From G963663495 sp963663495 (GTDB taxonomy: Bacteria > Bacteroidota > Rhodothermia > Rhodothermales > Bin80): 64,000 nt of DNA. Every line of letters starts with the position of its first letter. Positions within the stretch are counted from its first letter, which is position 1. The notes under the pieces are model-generated. The model worked only from the letters and a program-made list of their open reading frames with translations, was not told the origin of the DNA and searched no databases. Shown here piece after piece: positions 37,126 to 45,684 of the stretch. Location of the stretch: positions 5,855,515-5,919,514 of the forward strand of contig OY760427.1 in NCBI GenBank assembly GCA_963663495.1, in the 5' to 3' direction. A program made the position numbers and the translations under genes.

Positions 37126-37548
37126 TCAGTACAGTTTCTCAAGGCGTTCCCTTGAGTTTTCTTCTTTCTCTCGCTGTATCCAATAGGTAGGAGCATCTGG
37201 ATTCAGCTTGCGATTCATGGGGTCTCTTCCAAGCAGTCTCATGATTAGGCCTAGCGGTGTCACCACCAGAAAGAACACCAACCCTAGCACTGTACGCGTC
37301 ATAATGTACCCCAATACGAGCGCGAAAGTCATCCACACCCTGTAAGGGCCCGTCAACATGCGAGGCATAGCAATGCCGGCAAGAAGCATCCCGGTTACCG
37401 AAAGCAATGCTCCGCTCAGGAAGCCCGGCCAAAGCAGAATGCCCACCACTCCAACGATGGTACCGACTAATGCGGCAAAGCGCCGCAGGACCCGCGGGCT
37501 GCAGTCCAACCCGCGTATTTCAGTTAGGATTGACCGCACGGCGCGCAT
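37126..37548 (-). CDS. SxtJ-family membrane protein
   Basis: 140 residues with four likely membrane segments (LVGTIVGVVGILLWPGFLSG, ALLSVTGMLLAGIAM, VWMTFALVLGYIMTRTVLGL, VFFLVVTPLGLIMRLLG) and a charged tail with DPMNRKLNPDAPTYWIQRE, the signature of SxtJ proteins. These are small inner-membrane proteins of unknown function, often near glycosylation or toxin-biosynthesis genes. The start overlaps the end of the amidotransferase gene by 29 bp, suggesting the same transcript. Confidence 0.75.
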   Translation of the reverse strand: MRAVRSILTEIRGLDCSPRVLRRFAALVGTIVGVVGILLWPGFLSGALLSVTGMLLAGIAMPRMLTGPYRVWMTFALVLGYIMTRTVLGLVFFLVVTPLGLIMRLLGRDPMNRKLNPDAPTYWIQREKEENSRERLEKLY

Positions 37549-38203
37549 ATGCTATCAGGTTTGCAAAAAGGGGTTGCATAACTGCGCCCATCCTCTCTGG
37601 ATGAAATTGAACGCCGATGCAACTTCCAGACGAGTTTTCAATCGCTTCCGGGACTCCATCCGGCGCAGTGGCAGCCACGGCATAATCATCACCGACGGAC
37701 AGTATTCCTTGCACATGCCGCGTATTGACCTCGCACACGGTTTTGCCCACCAAGCGGTGCAGTTGCGACCCCGATCTTACATGTATTGTGTGGTCGGCGG
37801 CTCCCCGGTTATGGCTGTGTGGCAAGGCTTTTGGTATGGCTTCAGCAATATCCCCACAAAGGGTGCCACCTGCCGCAGCGTTCATCAATTGCATGCCGTA
37901 ACAGATTCCCAAGACAGGTTTTCCGGCTGCAACACATGCCTGAAGTAGCGCCAGAGTTGACGCGGCATGCTCTGGATGATCTGGCTGTAGATCGTCCGGC
38001 AGTGAACCGACAAGTCCGAGTGTGACGGCGGGACCACCTGGGATGAGAAGGCCATCACAAGCTACTTTCGAGGCGGCGCGGGGCGGTTGCACAGGAATCA
38101 CCCACGGAATACCGCCGGCGCGCTGCACAGAACGGGCATATCGGTGGTCCAGCGTGTTCCTGTCATCCTCAAACGAGGCGGGAATGGCAATTCGAATGGC
38201 CAT
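37520..38203 (-). CDS. Class-I glutamine amidotransferase-like hydrolase (peptidase C26, PuuD type)
   Basis: 227 residues. The catalytic Cys is in VLGICYGMQLMNAAAGGTL and the His-Glu pair in GVQFHPERM, with CDGLLIPGGP before them, the order of gamma-glutamyl hydrolase/PuuD-like enzymes that cleave gamma-glutamyl amides. The length is slightly below the usual 240-255. It lies 9 bp after arsC in the dnaE operon. The natural substrate is not evident. Confidence 0.85.
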   Translation of the reverse strand: MAIRIAIPASFEDDRNTLDHRYARSVQRAGGIPWVIPVQPPRAASKVACDGLLIPGGPAVTLGLVGSLPDDLQPDHPEHAASTLALLQACVAAGKPVLGICYGMQLMNAAAGGTLCGDIAEAIPKALPHSHNRGAADHTIHVRSGSQLHRLVGKTVCEVNTRHVQGILSVGDDYAVAATAPDGVPEAIENSSGSCIGVQFHPERMGAVMQPLFANLIAYARRAVNPN

Positions 38204-38212
38204 GGGTTGCTG

Positions 38213-38629
38213 TTACAAAGCACCGATGAACTCGTCCATCCAGGCGACGATTTGATCGCGCACCCGCCGGAACGCATCCAGCCGCTCTTCATGCGATCCG
38301 GAAGTACGTGATGGGTCGGGGAAACTTTGGTGAACGGTACGAGCGGCGGCCGGAAAAACGGGGCAGTGCTTCTGAGCCGAGTCGCAGACTGTTACGACAA
38401 ACTCGGGGGGCATAGCCGTTGGGGCGTCTACATGCTTTGATGTATGGTGGCTAATGTCAATGCCAATCTCGGTCATTGCCGAGACAGCAAGTGGGTGTAC
38501 ACCGCTTGGATGAGTTCCGGCGCTGGCAGCATGGTAGGTAGACCCGTAACGCGATCTGAGTAATCCCTCGGCCATCTGGGATCGCGCGGAATTGTGCGTA
38601 CAGACAAAAAGCACCGTGGGCTTATCCAT
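38213..38629 (-). CDS. arsC: Low-molecular-weight phosphatase/arsenate reductase
   Basis: 138 residues from ATG 38629, which overlaps the dnaE stop (TGATG). The active-site loop VLFVCTHNSARSQMAE carries the CX5R motif; later CDSAQKHCPVFP holds two further cysteines and FPDPSRTSGSHEE the general-acid Asp, the pattern of thioredoxin-coupled arsenate reductases. It would reduce arsenate to arsenite in the cytoplasm. No arsenite exporter or arsR is in the window, so a phosphatase role cannot be excluded. Confidence 0.87.
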   Translation of the reverse strand: MDKPTVLFVCTHNSARSQMAEGLLRSRYGSTYHAASAGTHPSGVHPLAVSAMTEIGIDISHHTSKHVDAPTAMPPEFVVTVCDSAQKHCPVFPAAARTVHQSFPDPSRTSGSHEERLDAFRRVRDQIVAWMDEFIGAL

Positions 38630-41600
38630 CACTGGTGATTTCCAGCCCCTTCAACAGTGACGCTATCGGTTCCAAAGATACGGGCGATCCCGGCCATTAG
38701 CTCGTTCGTTGGGCCCACACGGAATGTCCTGCTGCGCAGGCGCTGTTTACCGTGGGGCAGGTCTGCATCTTCAAGATCAAAAAACAGCTGGCAGTCGCCG
38801 GGGTTGGAGTTACAGAGCTCGCGAAATTCGGATATGTGGTCCAATCCCACGGCGTGTGCTTTGATGCGTACAATGATGGCTTTAACCATAGTTGAGCGAA
38901 CCTTCCACATGGGCATCACCTCACGAGCCAAAACGCGCAGGGAGCCACCGCGCGACTCCGCCTTGCCCCGAACCATGATAGCCTTGTTCTCCTCCAGGAA
39001 CTTCTGCACCCGGTCGTACACGTCTGCGAAGATTACCACCTCCGCCTGACCGCTAAAGTCCTCAAGCGTCACGGTTGCCATGGTTGCACCTTTACGAGTT
39101 TTTCTTTCGGTCACATCGTTGATGACTCCGCAGTAGGTTCGCTGGCTCCCGTTACCGTTGCGGTTCGTTGCGGGGTTTGCGCCGTCCAAGGTGGCATTGG
39201 CGAACGTGGACACTTCAGGACGATAAACGTTCAGGGGATGCCCGGAAACATAGAGCCCCAAGAGTTCCTTCTCTTCCTTCAGGATGTTAGCCCGTGTCCA
39301 TTCATCCGCAAACGGCAGGGTGGGCTCAGAACCTGATACTACCGAATCCTTACCGTCCCAGTCGGCGAACAGGGACCACTGGCCTTTCATAGCATCTGCC
39401 TGCTCCCTGTGGGCAAAATCGCGTGCAGACTCAACGCCGTTCACTAGTTGTGCGCGGTGGCCCTCCAGTTCGTCTAGAGCACCAACGCGCGCTAATGATT
39501 CCAAAGTTTGCCTATTTACGGCCTTAAGGTCGAGGTGACGTGTGAGACCAAATAGTGTGCTCGCCGTGCCGTGTTCTTCCCGTGATCGTACGATTGCTTC
39601 TGCGGCGCTCTGCCCGACCCCCTTTACTGCGCACATTCCGAACCGAACCGAGCCATCCTCAACTGTGAAGTGGGGTTGACTGCTATTTACGGAGGGGGGA
39701 AGCAGCAGAAGATTAAGCCTTCGCGCCTCGTCAAGCATCACTGTCAGCTTCTTTGATTCCGACATGGCATTGGTCATGGCTGCGGCCATAAACTCCTCGG
39801 TGAAGTTTGCCTTGAAGTAGGCGGCGTGGTAGGCGATAAGAGAGTAGGCTGCACTATGGCTGTTGTGCACGACCAGTCCGTTTGCAACGAAGTTGTGGTC
39901 ACCTTGCATAGTTAGATCGTAGGTGTCGCATCGGCCTCCGTCAATTATCCGGGCTACTGGGTCCCAGCAGATAGTGCGCTCTGCGAGGGCTACGCCTCCA
40001 CTAGGTTCTTCCTTGTTACCGGACACCGCCACCGTTTCCCCGATGCGCAGCTCGGCCAAACGCTTCCAGCCACTGCGCACACGGAAGCGATGCGACGCAG
40101 TGGCCCGAATACTGTGCCCTGAGGCAGTAGACAACGCGTATACCTTTCCATACCCATTCGACACGATATCAAGAACTCGTCGGGGTCGGATAATGCCATC
40201 AGCTCCCATGGCATCAAGCATTATGTATTCCGGGGAGCTTTGGAATAGGGATTCGAGTGTATGCACGCGCCCGGTGATGTGGTCCATCACCTCGGTACAG
40301 CCTGCCAGACACTTGTTGAACCCATAGCCTGCGAACTTGGCCATGGCATCAAAGACCTCATTGGCTGTGGACTCGTCTACTCCGCAGCCATGGGCTCCGC
40401 GCACGAATTTGTCGCGCTGGAGGTCCATTTCTTTCTGTTTTTTCTTTCCCATCGCCCGTCGCAGCAGATCCGCGCCTCCCAGCGTGTATCCGGCCATCAC
40501 CTGGGCCATCTGCATTACCTGTTCCTGGTACACAGGAATGCCGTAGGTGTCACGCAGCACAGGCTCCAGCATGGGATGCCAGTAGGTAATCTTTTCGCGC
40601 CCGTGCTTCCGATCAATATATCGGGGGATCAGGTCCATGGGTCCGGGTCGATACAGGGCGTTCATGGCGATCAGGTCATCAATGCTGCTAGGTTGCAGCT
40701 TGGACAGCCATTCCCGCATGCCATCGGACTCAAACTGAAATACACCCTGTGTTTCCCCACGCTGAAAAAGAGCGAACGTATTCGGATCCTCTAGGGGTAT
40801 TTCATCAAGGGTTATCTGCTGGCCTCGGTGCTCGGCGACTCTCGCGGTCGCATCCTTGAGTACGGTGAGCGTGGAAAGTCCCAGGAAGTCCATCTTGAGA
40901 AGCCCGAATCGCTCTACCCAAGTGCCATCGTACTGCGTAGTTAGGACCTGGTCATTCTTGTTCTTTGTGGTAGCGACAGGGACGTAGTCGCTGACCGTCC
41001 CGGGCGCGATGATGACGCCGGCAGCGTGAACACCCGTGTGCCGGGCGCAGCCCTCCAAGACGCGCGCGTGCCGCAGTAATTTCTGAATCAGCGGTTGAGT
41101 ATCGGACTGCAGGGCCTTGAATTCCGGCACAGATTCCGCGGCGGACGCGAGGGTAACACCAGGACCATCGGGGATGAGTTTGGCGATACGATCAGAAACA
41201 TCAAGGGGGATCTTCAGCACCCTGGCCACGTCGCGTATGACGCTCCGCGCCCCCATGGTACCGAACGTGATGATTTGGCAGACATTATCACGGCCGTATT
41301 TTCTCACCACATAATCAATTACTGCTCCGCGCCCCCGGTCATCAAAGTCAATATCAATGTCCGGCATGGACACGCGCTCCGGATTCAGGAAGCGCTCGAA
41401 CAGCAGGTTGTAGCGGAACGGATCAATGTTCGTGATGCCCAGGCAGTAGGCGACAGCGCTGCCAGCAGCCGACCCTCTTCCTGTGCCGACAGCCACGCCA
41501 AGCTCGCGTGCAGCCCTTGTAAAGTCCTGGACAACCAGGAAATACCCTGCGTATCCCATCTTGGAGATGACGCTAAGTTCATGATCCAGGCGCTCGGTAA

Positions 41601-42558
41601 TCCGTGTGTTCAGTTCACCGTATCGGCCCTTTGCACCGACAAGCACCAAATGACGCAGGTAGGCGTCTGTGTCGCCACCAAAACCATCGGGGATGGTGAA
41701 GTGCGGCATTAACAGACCAGCGGTTGAGAGCTCCACTTGGCACTTATCTGCGATTTCGTCGGAGGTCGCCAAAGCTTCGCCAGCAATGGCCGGGTCAAGA
41801 GCCTCCATGGCTTGCAGCATCTCCGCGCTGCTCTTCAGATAAAACTGGTCGTTGTCAAAGCGCATCCTTTTAGGATCGTCCAGACTCTTGCCGGTCTGAA
41901 GGCATATAAGGATTTCCTGCGCATCCGCGTCGCTCTGGTGCACATAGTGGACATCATTGGTGGCCACTACACGTACATCGTAGGCGCGTGCCCACTTCAG
42001 GAGCACGGCATTTACGCGCCTCTGGTCTTCAATTCCGTGGTTTTGGAGCTCGATATAGTAGTCCTTTCCGAAGATGTCCAAGTACCGCTTGAAGATTGCG
42101 AGTGCAGCCTCTTCGCCCTGTTTCAGCAGCGTTTGCGGTACCTCGCCCTGAAGGCAGCAAGTGGAGGCGACCAGCCCATCGTGATGCTTTTTGAGAAGCT
42201 CCAGATCAATACGCGGCTTATAGTAAAACCCTTCCTTGAAAGACAGCGAGGAGAGTGCAGACAGGTTGCGGTAGCCTGTTGCATTCTTGGCCCACAACAC
42301 TTGGTGAAAGCGGGTTCGGTCCAGGTTGCTGCGCATGCCGCCGGGCGCAAGGTAGAACTCGCAGCCAATGACGGGCTGCACGCCAGCCTTGCGCATCTGC
42401 GCGTGAAATTCCGGGACACCGTAAAGATTGCCGTGGTCCGTGATGCCGAGCGCCTTCATGCCCAGCTCCGAAGCGCGCTCGGCTAGAGAAGAAATGCCCG
42501 CCGCCCCGTCCAGCAGCGAGTACGAGGTGTGGCAATGCAAGTGACAGAAGTCGGGCAT
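38629..42558 (-). CDS. dnaE: DNA polymerase III alpha subunit with a mini-intein
   Basis: The replicative polymerase. 1309 residues including a 150-residue intein, so the mature protein is about 1159. In order: an N-terminal PHP domain (LHCHTSYSLLDGAAG, ITDHGNLYG), the polymerase palm and fingers (GRGSAAGSAVAYCLGI, MPDIDIDFDDRGR with the catalytic Asp residues, MGARSVIRDVARVL, RPGPMDLIPRYIDRKHG, YQEQVMQMAQ, LRRAMGKKKQ), helix-hairpin-helix and the OB fold (YCGVINDVTERKTRKGATMA). The intein interrupts GYGFNK/SHSAAYS. It heads the operon dnaE-arsC-amidotransferase-sxtJ. Confidence 0.95.
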   Translation of the reverse strand: MPDFCHLHCHTSYSLLDGAAGISSLAERASELGMKALGITDHGNLYGVPEFHAQMRKAGVQPVIGCEFYLAPGGMRSNLDRTRFHQVLWAKNATGYRNLSALSSLSFKEGFYYKPRIDLELLKKHHDGLVASTCCLQGEVPQTLLKQGEEAALAIFKRYLDIFGKDYYIELQNHGIEDQRRVNAVLLKWARAYDVRVVATNDVHYVHQSDADAQEILICLQTGKSLDDPKRMRFDNDQFYLKSSAEMLQAMEALDPAIAGEALATSDEIADKCQVELSTAGLLMPHFTIPDGFGGDTDAYLRHLVLVGAKGRYGELNTRITERLDHELSVISKMGYAGYFLVVQDFTRAARELGVAVGTGRGSAAGSAVAYCLGITNIDPFRYNLLFERFLNPERVSMPDIDIDFDDRGRGAVIDYVVRKYGRDNVCQIITFGTMGARSVIRDVARVLKIPLDVSDRIAKLIPDGPGVTLASAAESVPEFKALQSDTQPLIQKLLRHARVLEGCARHTGVHAAGVIIAPGTVSDYVPVATTKNKNDQVLTTQYDGTWVERFGLLKMDFLGLSTLTVLKDATARVAEHRGQQITLDEIPLEDPNTFALFQRGETQGVFQFESDGMREWLSKLQPSSIDDLIAMNALYRPGPMDLIPRYIDRKHGREKITYWHPMLEPVLRDTYGIPVYQEQVMQMAQVMAGYTLGGADLLRRAMGKKKQKEMDLQRDKFVRGAHGCGVDESTANEVFDAMAKFAGYGFNKCLAGCTEVMDHITGRVHTLESLFQSSPEYIMLDAMGADGIIRPRRVLDIVSNGYGKVYALSTASGHSIRATASHRFRVRSGWKRLAELRIGETVAVSGNKEEPSGGVALAERTICWDPVARIIDGGRCDTYDLTMQGDHNFVANGLVVHNSHSAAYSLIAYHAAYFKANFTEEFMAAAMTNAMSESKKLTVMLDEARRLNLLLLPPSVNSSQPHFTVEDGSVRFGMCAVKGVGQSAAEAIVRSREEHGTASTLFGLTRHLDLKAVNRQTLESLARVGALDELEGHRAQLVNGVESARDFAHREQADAMKGQWSLFADWDGKDSVVSGSEPTLPFADEWTRANILKEEKELLGLYVSGHPLNVYRPEVSTFANATLDGANPATNRNGNGSQRTYCGVINDVTERKTRKGATMATVTLEDFSGQAEVVIFADVYDRVQKFLEENKAIMVRGKAESRGGSLRVLAREVMPMWKVRSTMVKAIIVRIKAHAVGLDHISEFRELCNSNPGDCQLFFDLEDADLPHGKQRLRSRTFRVGPTNELMAGIARIFGTDSVTVEGAGNHQ
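39862..40311 (-). other. DnaE mini-intein (150 codons)
   Basis: Between FNK and SHSAAYS of DnaE. It starts with Cys (CLAGCTEVMD, block A), has the block-B motif SIRATASHRFRV with the T-x-x-H pair, then CDTYDLTMQGDHNFVANG (block F) and ends VVHN followed by Ser (block G: His-Asn/Ser). All residues for splicing are present. At 150 residues there is no room for a homing endonuclease. The DnaE insertion point differs from the split DnaE intein of cyanobacteria, which lies a few residues earlier. Confidence 0.93.
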
Positions 42559-42696
42559 CCGGCAGAGTAGAGTTGGCGTCGCAGTATACGCGATTACAGT
42601 GCTGCTTTATCCAATCAAAGATAGTGCAGCCGCAGTGATAGGCTCGTAGCAAAATAAATTAATGCACAGCGTACCTTTCCCGGCGTGGTAATGAAT

Positions 42697-42867
42697 GGGA
42701 ATTATATTGCTGAGTACCCACGCGTTTTGGCACCCGTTATTTTGCGCTGTGGTGGTGTAGTCAGGATGGCTTGCGCCAGTTTTTCATAATCAGTTCCCGC
42801 TTTTCGCGAAAAACCTGCAATTATTTTCGAAAACCTCAGCAAATGGGTACTCAGCCATATAACTCCC
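42697..42867. mobile_element. 171-bp MITE, same family as the tnpB element
   Basis: Terminal inverted repeats of about 23 bp (GGGAATTATATTGCTGAGTA... and ...TACTCAGCCATATAACTCCC), no coding capacity, and an 8-bp duplication TAATGAAT on both sides (42689-42696, 42868-42875). It is homologous along its length to the first 171 bp of the tnpB element next to it (42876-43046). Confidence 0.85.
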
Positions 42868-42875
42868 TAATGAAT

Positions 42876-44332
42876 GGGAGTTATATGGCTGAGTACCACG
42901 CGTTTTCGCAGGAGTTACTTTTTGTGCTTTGGTGGTGCAGACAGGATGGCTTTCGCCAGCTTTTCATAATCGGTTCCCGCTTTTCACGAAAAACTGCAAT
43001 TATTTCAAATAACTCAACACGTGGGTATTCATGCTATATAATTGCCATATATTAGGGAGTTATATGCCGCAGTGCCATGCCCGAAACGGTTAGCGCATAC
43101 CGCAATATCACATACAGGCTGTTGCCCGGAAGTCGGAGTAACGCCAAGCACCTTGCTGGATTAGCGGGTGCGTGTAGGTTTGTGTGGAATGCCATCCTCG
43201 CAGAGCAGAGCGAGGCGTACAAGAAAGCGAAAGAGGCTGGAGAGAAGCCGCCCTCGGTAAGCTTCTTCTCGCCGGGGAAGCGGTTCACGGCGCTGCGCCG
43301 CACGGTCGAGTGGCTACCTGAATACTCCTTTGGTGTCGTTAGACACACATTGAAATATCAGGCGGATGCATGGAAGGCATTCTTCAAGGAGGGTAAGAGA
43401 AGACCGAGATTCCATTCCGGACGAGGTAGTACGCCTTCGTTCACGATCCCGGATAACGTAAGGGTTCGGGATGGCAAGCTGTATATCCCGAAAGTGGGAT
43501 ATATGGCGCTCCGCAGGCGGGGAGGCAACCCGTACCCTGATGGTATACCCGTCAAAGCCACGGTAAAGAAGAACGCCGGCAAAGGGTATGCTGTCATCTG
43601 CTACAAGATGGAGGCACCTGTAATAGAGGATACCGGCGGTGCTGTAGGCATTGACCGTAATTGCGGGCAGGTCGCTATGGTCTCCACAGAGGGCGATACA
43701 AGCATTATCAGACAACCGGATACGAAGCGTCTTGATGCCAAGTTGAAGCGGCATCAGCGAAGACTGGCGAGACAGAAGAGAGGCTCCAACCGTCGTAACA
43801 GGCAGAAGCATAGAATCGCCCGCATACAGCGCAAGCGTGCTAACGTCCTCAAGAATGCGAACCACCAGGTAAGTCGCAGTATTGCCAAATGCTCCTCAAC
43901 GGTGATACTGGAGGACCTGAAGATCAAAGCGATGACACGTTCAGCTAAGGGGACGATGGAGAGCTTTGGCACAAACGTCAAACAAGAGTCTGGCCTCAAC
44001 CGTGAGATACTGCGAACAGGTTGGGGCCAGCTGGATCAGATGCTGAGCTATAAGTGCCGCAAGGTGATAAAGGTTACCGCTGCCTATATCAGTCGGCGGT
44101 GTTCTGTGTGTGGGCACACAGAAGCGAGTAACCGTAAGACACGGAGCAAATTCACGTGTAGGTCCTGTGGACATGCGGATCATGCAGACCTGAATGCGGC
44201 TGCAAACATACTGGCCTCCGGGATTGGGGCTTCTGCACGGCGAGGGGCGTTCGGGTTACCGACCCCTATGACACGTGAAATTGATACAAGTGCCTCACTG
44301 TGTACAGTTGGTCACTCACGTATATAATTCCC
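42876..44332 (+). mobile_element. tnpB-carrying element with inverted repeats, copy 2 (1457 bp)
   Basis: The same ends and same length as copy 1. It is flanked by TAATGAAT at 42868-42875 and 44333-44340, so three copies of the 8-mer now bracket the MITE and this element in tandem. Internal plan: MITE-like part 42876-43046, 8-bp spacer ATATATTA, tnpB part 43055-44332. Confidence 0.85.
43077..44327 (+). CDS. tnpB: TnpB RNA-guided nuclease (IS605 OrfB family), copy 2
   Basis: 416 residues, differing from copy 1 at scattered positions (for example KQESGLNREIL for RQKSGLNRGIL, CRSCGH for CMSCGH). The RuvC residues Asp193, Glu279 and Asp371 and the four zinc cysteines are intact. It starts at ATG 43077 near the left end of the 1278-bp part. 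The stop lies in the terminal repeat. The DUF5103 gene begins 8 bp later. Confidence 0.9.
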   Translation: MPETVSAYRNITYRLLPGSRSNAKHLAGLAGACRFVWNAILAEQSEAYKKAKEAGEKPPSVSFFSPGKRFTALRRTVEWLPEYSFGVVRHTLKYQADAWKAFFKEGKRRPRFHSGRGSTPSFTIPDNVRVRDGKLYIPKVGYMALRRRGGNPYPDGIPVKATVKKNAGKGYAVICYKMEAPVIEDTGGAVGIDRNCGQVAMVSTEGDTSIIRQPDTKRLDAKLKRHQRRLARQKRGSNRRNRQKHRIARIQRKRANVLKNANHQVSRSIAKCSSTVILEDLKIKAMTRSAKGTMESFGTNVKQESGLNREILRTGWGQLDQMLSYKCRKVIKVTAAYISRRCSVCGHTEASNRKTRSKFTCRSCGHADHADLNAAANILASGIGASARRGAFGLPTPMTREIDTSASLCTVGHSRI

Positions 44333-44334
44333 TA

Positions 44335-45618
44335 ATGAATGATCAAGTGCGGGCGCACCTGTCGGCTGCGGCCATCTGTATACTGTGCGCGTGTGTAGGC
44401 GCGCGCGACTCGGCAGATGTGCGGCTGCAGCGTTCCGAGCCTGCCGGTATAGCGCTGGCTGCCGCGATTGACGAGGTGCGAAGTATCCAGCTCTACGGTG
44501 CGAACCAGGAGGACCTTCCCATCCTTAACATGCAAACGGGGCATCGCCTTACATTAGAATTCGACCTGCTAGATGCGCAGCCCAAGGCATTGTCCGTCTA
44601 CTTCTACCATGCGGATCGTTCGTGGCGCCGTGATCTTGATCCTGCGGAATACTTGAACGTGTTTTATCGCGATGATATTTTCGACTACTCCATGTCATTG
44701 GCCACAACCGTGGGGTATACGCATTATGCATATTCCTTTCCCAACGGGAATATTGACTTTCGGCTGAGCGGCAACTACGTGCTCAGGGTTACAGAGCATG
44801 GGCAAGAGAACGAGATCTTGTTCGAGCGTCCATTCGCCGTAGTTGAAAATATGGTACCGGTGCGATTTGCCCTGGAGCGTCTGCTGACTGGGCGTCAAGT
44901 GTTGCCAACCGTACAGCCTTTGGTGCGCTTTACACCCCCAAATGAGCTTCGTGGGAGCGCGTTTGACTATAGCGTATGCTTTGCGCGTGATGGCGTGATT
45001 CACGCGCGTTGTACGAATCGTCCGTCGCTTGCTGACCAGCCGTCCCTGTTGTTTTATCTGGAGCCTGAGATGTCTTTCGCGCCGCAGGAGGGAGACTACT
45101 ACCTGGATATTCGAGAGCTGAATACGGGCGTGCAAATCGAATACATTGATCGCGCAGTACTGCCCATCGCGGTAACACTTGCACCAGACTATGCAAGATT
45201 TCCGGCAGGCACTTGGCAGCCACTGTTGGCCGGGCAGTCCGTAATTGGTCTATATGGCCCGGATGCAGGCATTACGGATGTGCAAGGCGAGTATGTAGAA
45301 GTACTCTTCAGGTACGTACCTCCCGATGATGCCCCACTTCCCGGTGGGTTGTTTATGGTCGGCAGCTTCAACGGATGGAATCTGGACTTGGGCAATGAGT
45401 TGCGGTGGATTGCAGCGGAGGGATGGTATGAGCAGACGGTACTACTGAAGCAAGGGCAATATGAGTACCGATATACGTCTCCAGATCCGCGAGTTCGCAG
45501 CAAGATATCCACGCGTGTGCCTGCTACTTCCAGCTTATATACAGCGCTCATATACTTTCGCGATACCGGCGCGGCCACAGATCGACTCCTCGGTTTTGCG
45601 CAGGTCCGCTCCAATTGA
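44335..45618 (+). CDS. DUF5103 protein (type IX secretion plug family)
   Basis: 427 residues from ATG 44335, which lies inside the 8-bp target duplication. The N-terminus SAAAICILCACVGARD looks like a lipoprotein signal (LCAC). DUF5103 signatures include DEVRSIQLYGANQEDLPILN, LEFDLLDAQPKALSVYFYHA, YSFPNGNIDFRLSGNYVLRV and the late GSFNGWNLDLGNELRW and YEYRY pattern. Members act as the plug of the type IX secretion pore in Bacteroidota. The tnpB element has replaced the original upstream region, so expression must now come from the element or from a new promoter. An element-internal GTG (44275) also reads into this gene in frame. Confidence 0.85.
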   Translation: MNDQVRAHLSAAAICILCACVGARDSADVRLQRSEPAGIALAAAIDEVRSIQLYGANQEDLPILNMQTGHRLTLEFDLLDAQPKALSVYFYHADRSWRRDLDPAEYLNVFYRDDIFDYSMSLATTVGYTHYAYSFPNGNIDFRLSGNYVLRVTEHGQENEILFERPFAVVENMVPVRFALERLLTGRQVLPTVQPLVRFTPPNELRGSAFDYSVCFARDGVIHARCTNRPSLADQPSLLFYLEPEMSFAPQEGDYYLDIRELNTGVQIEYIDRAVLPIAVTLAPDYARFPAGTWQPLLAGQSVIGLYGPDAGITDVQGEYVEVLFRYVPPDDAPLPGGLFMVGSFNGWNLDLGNELRWIAAEGWYEQTVLLKQGQYEYRYTSPDPRVRSKISTRVPATSSLYTALIYFRDTGAATDRLLGFAQVRSN

Positions 45619-45684
45619 ACGTATCAAGAATTCACGATGTGAATCTTATTATCTTGAAGGGTTGCTTCAAAATGCCAATGTATC

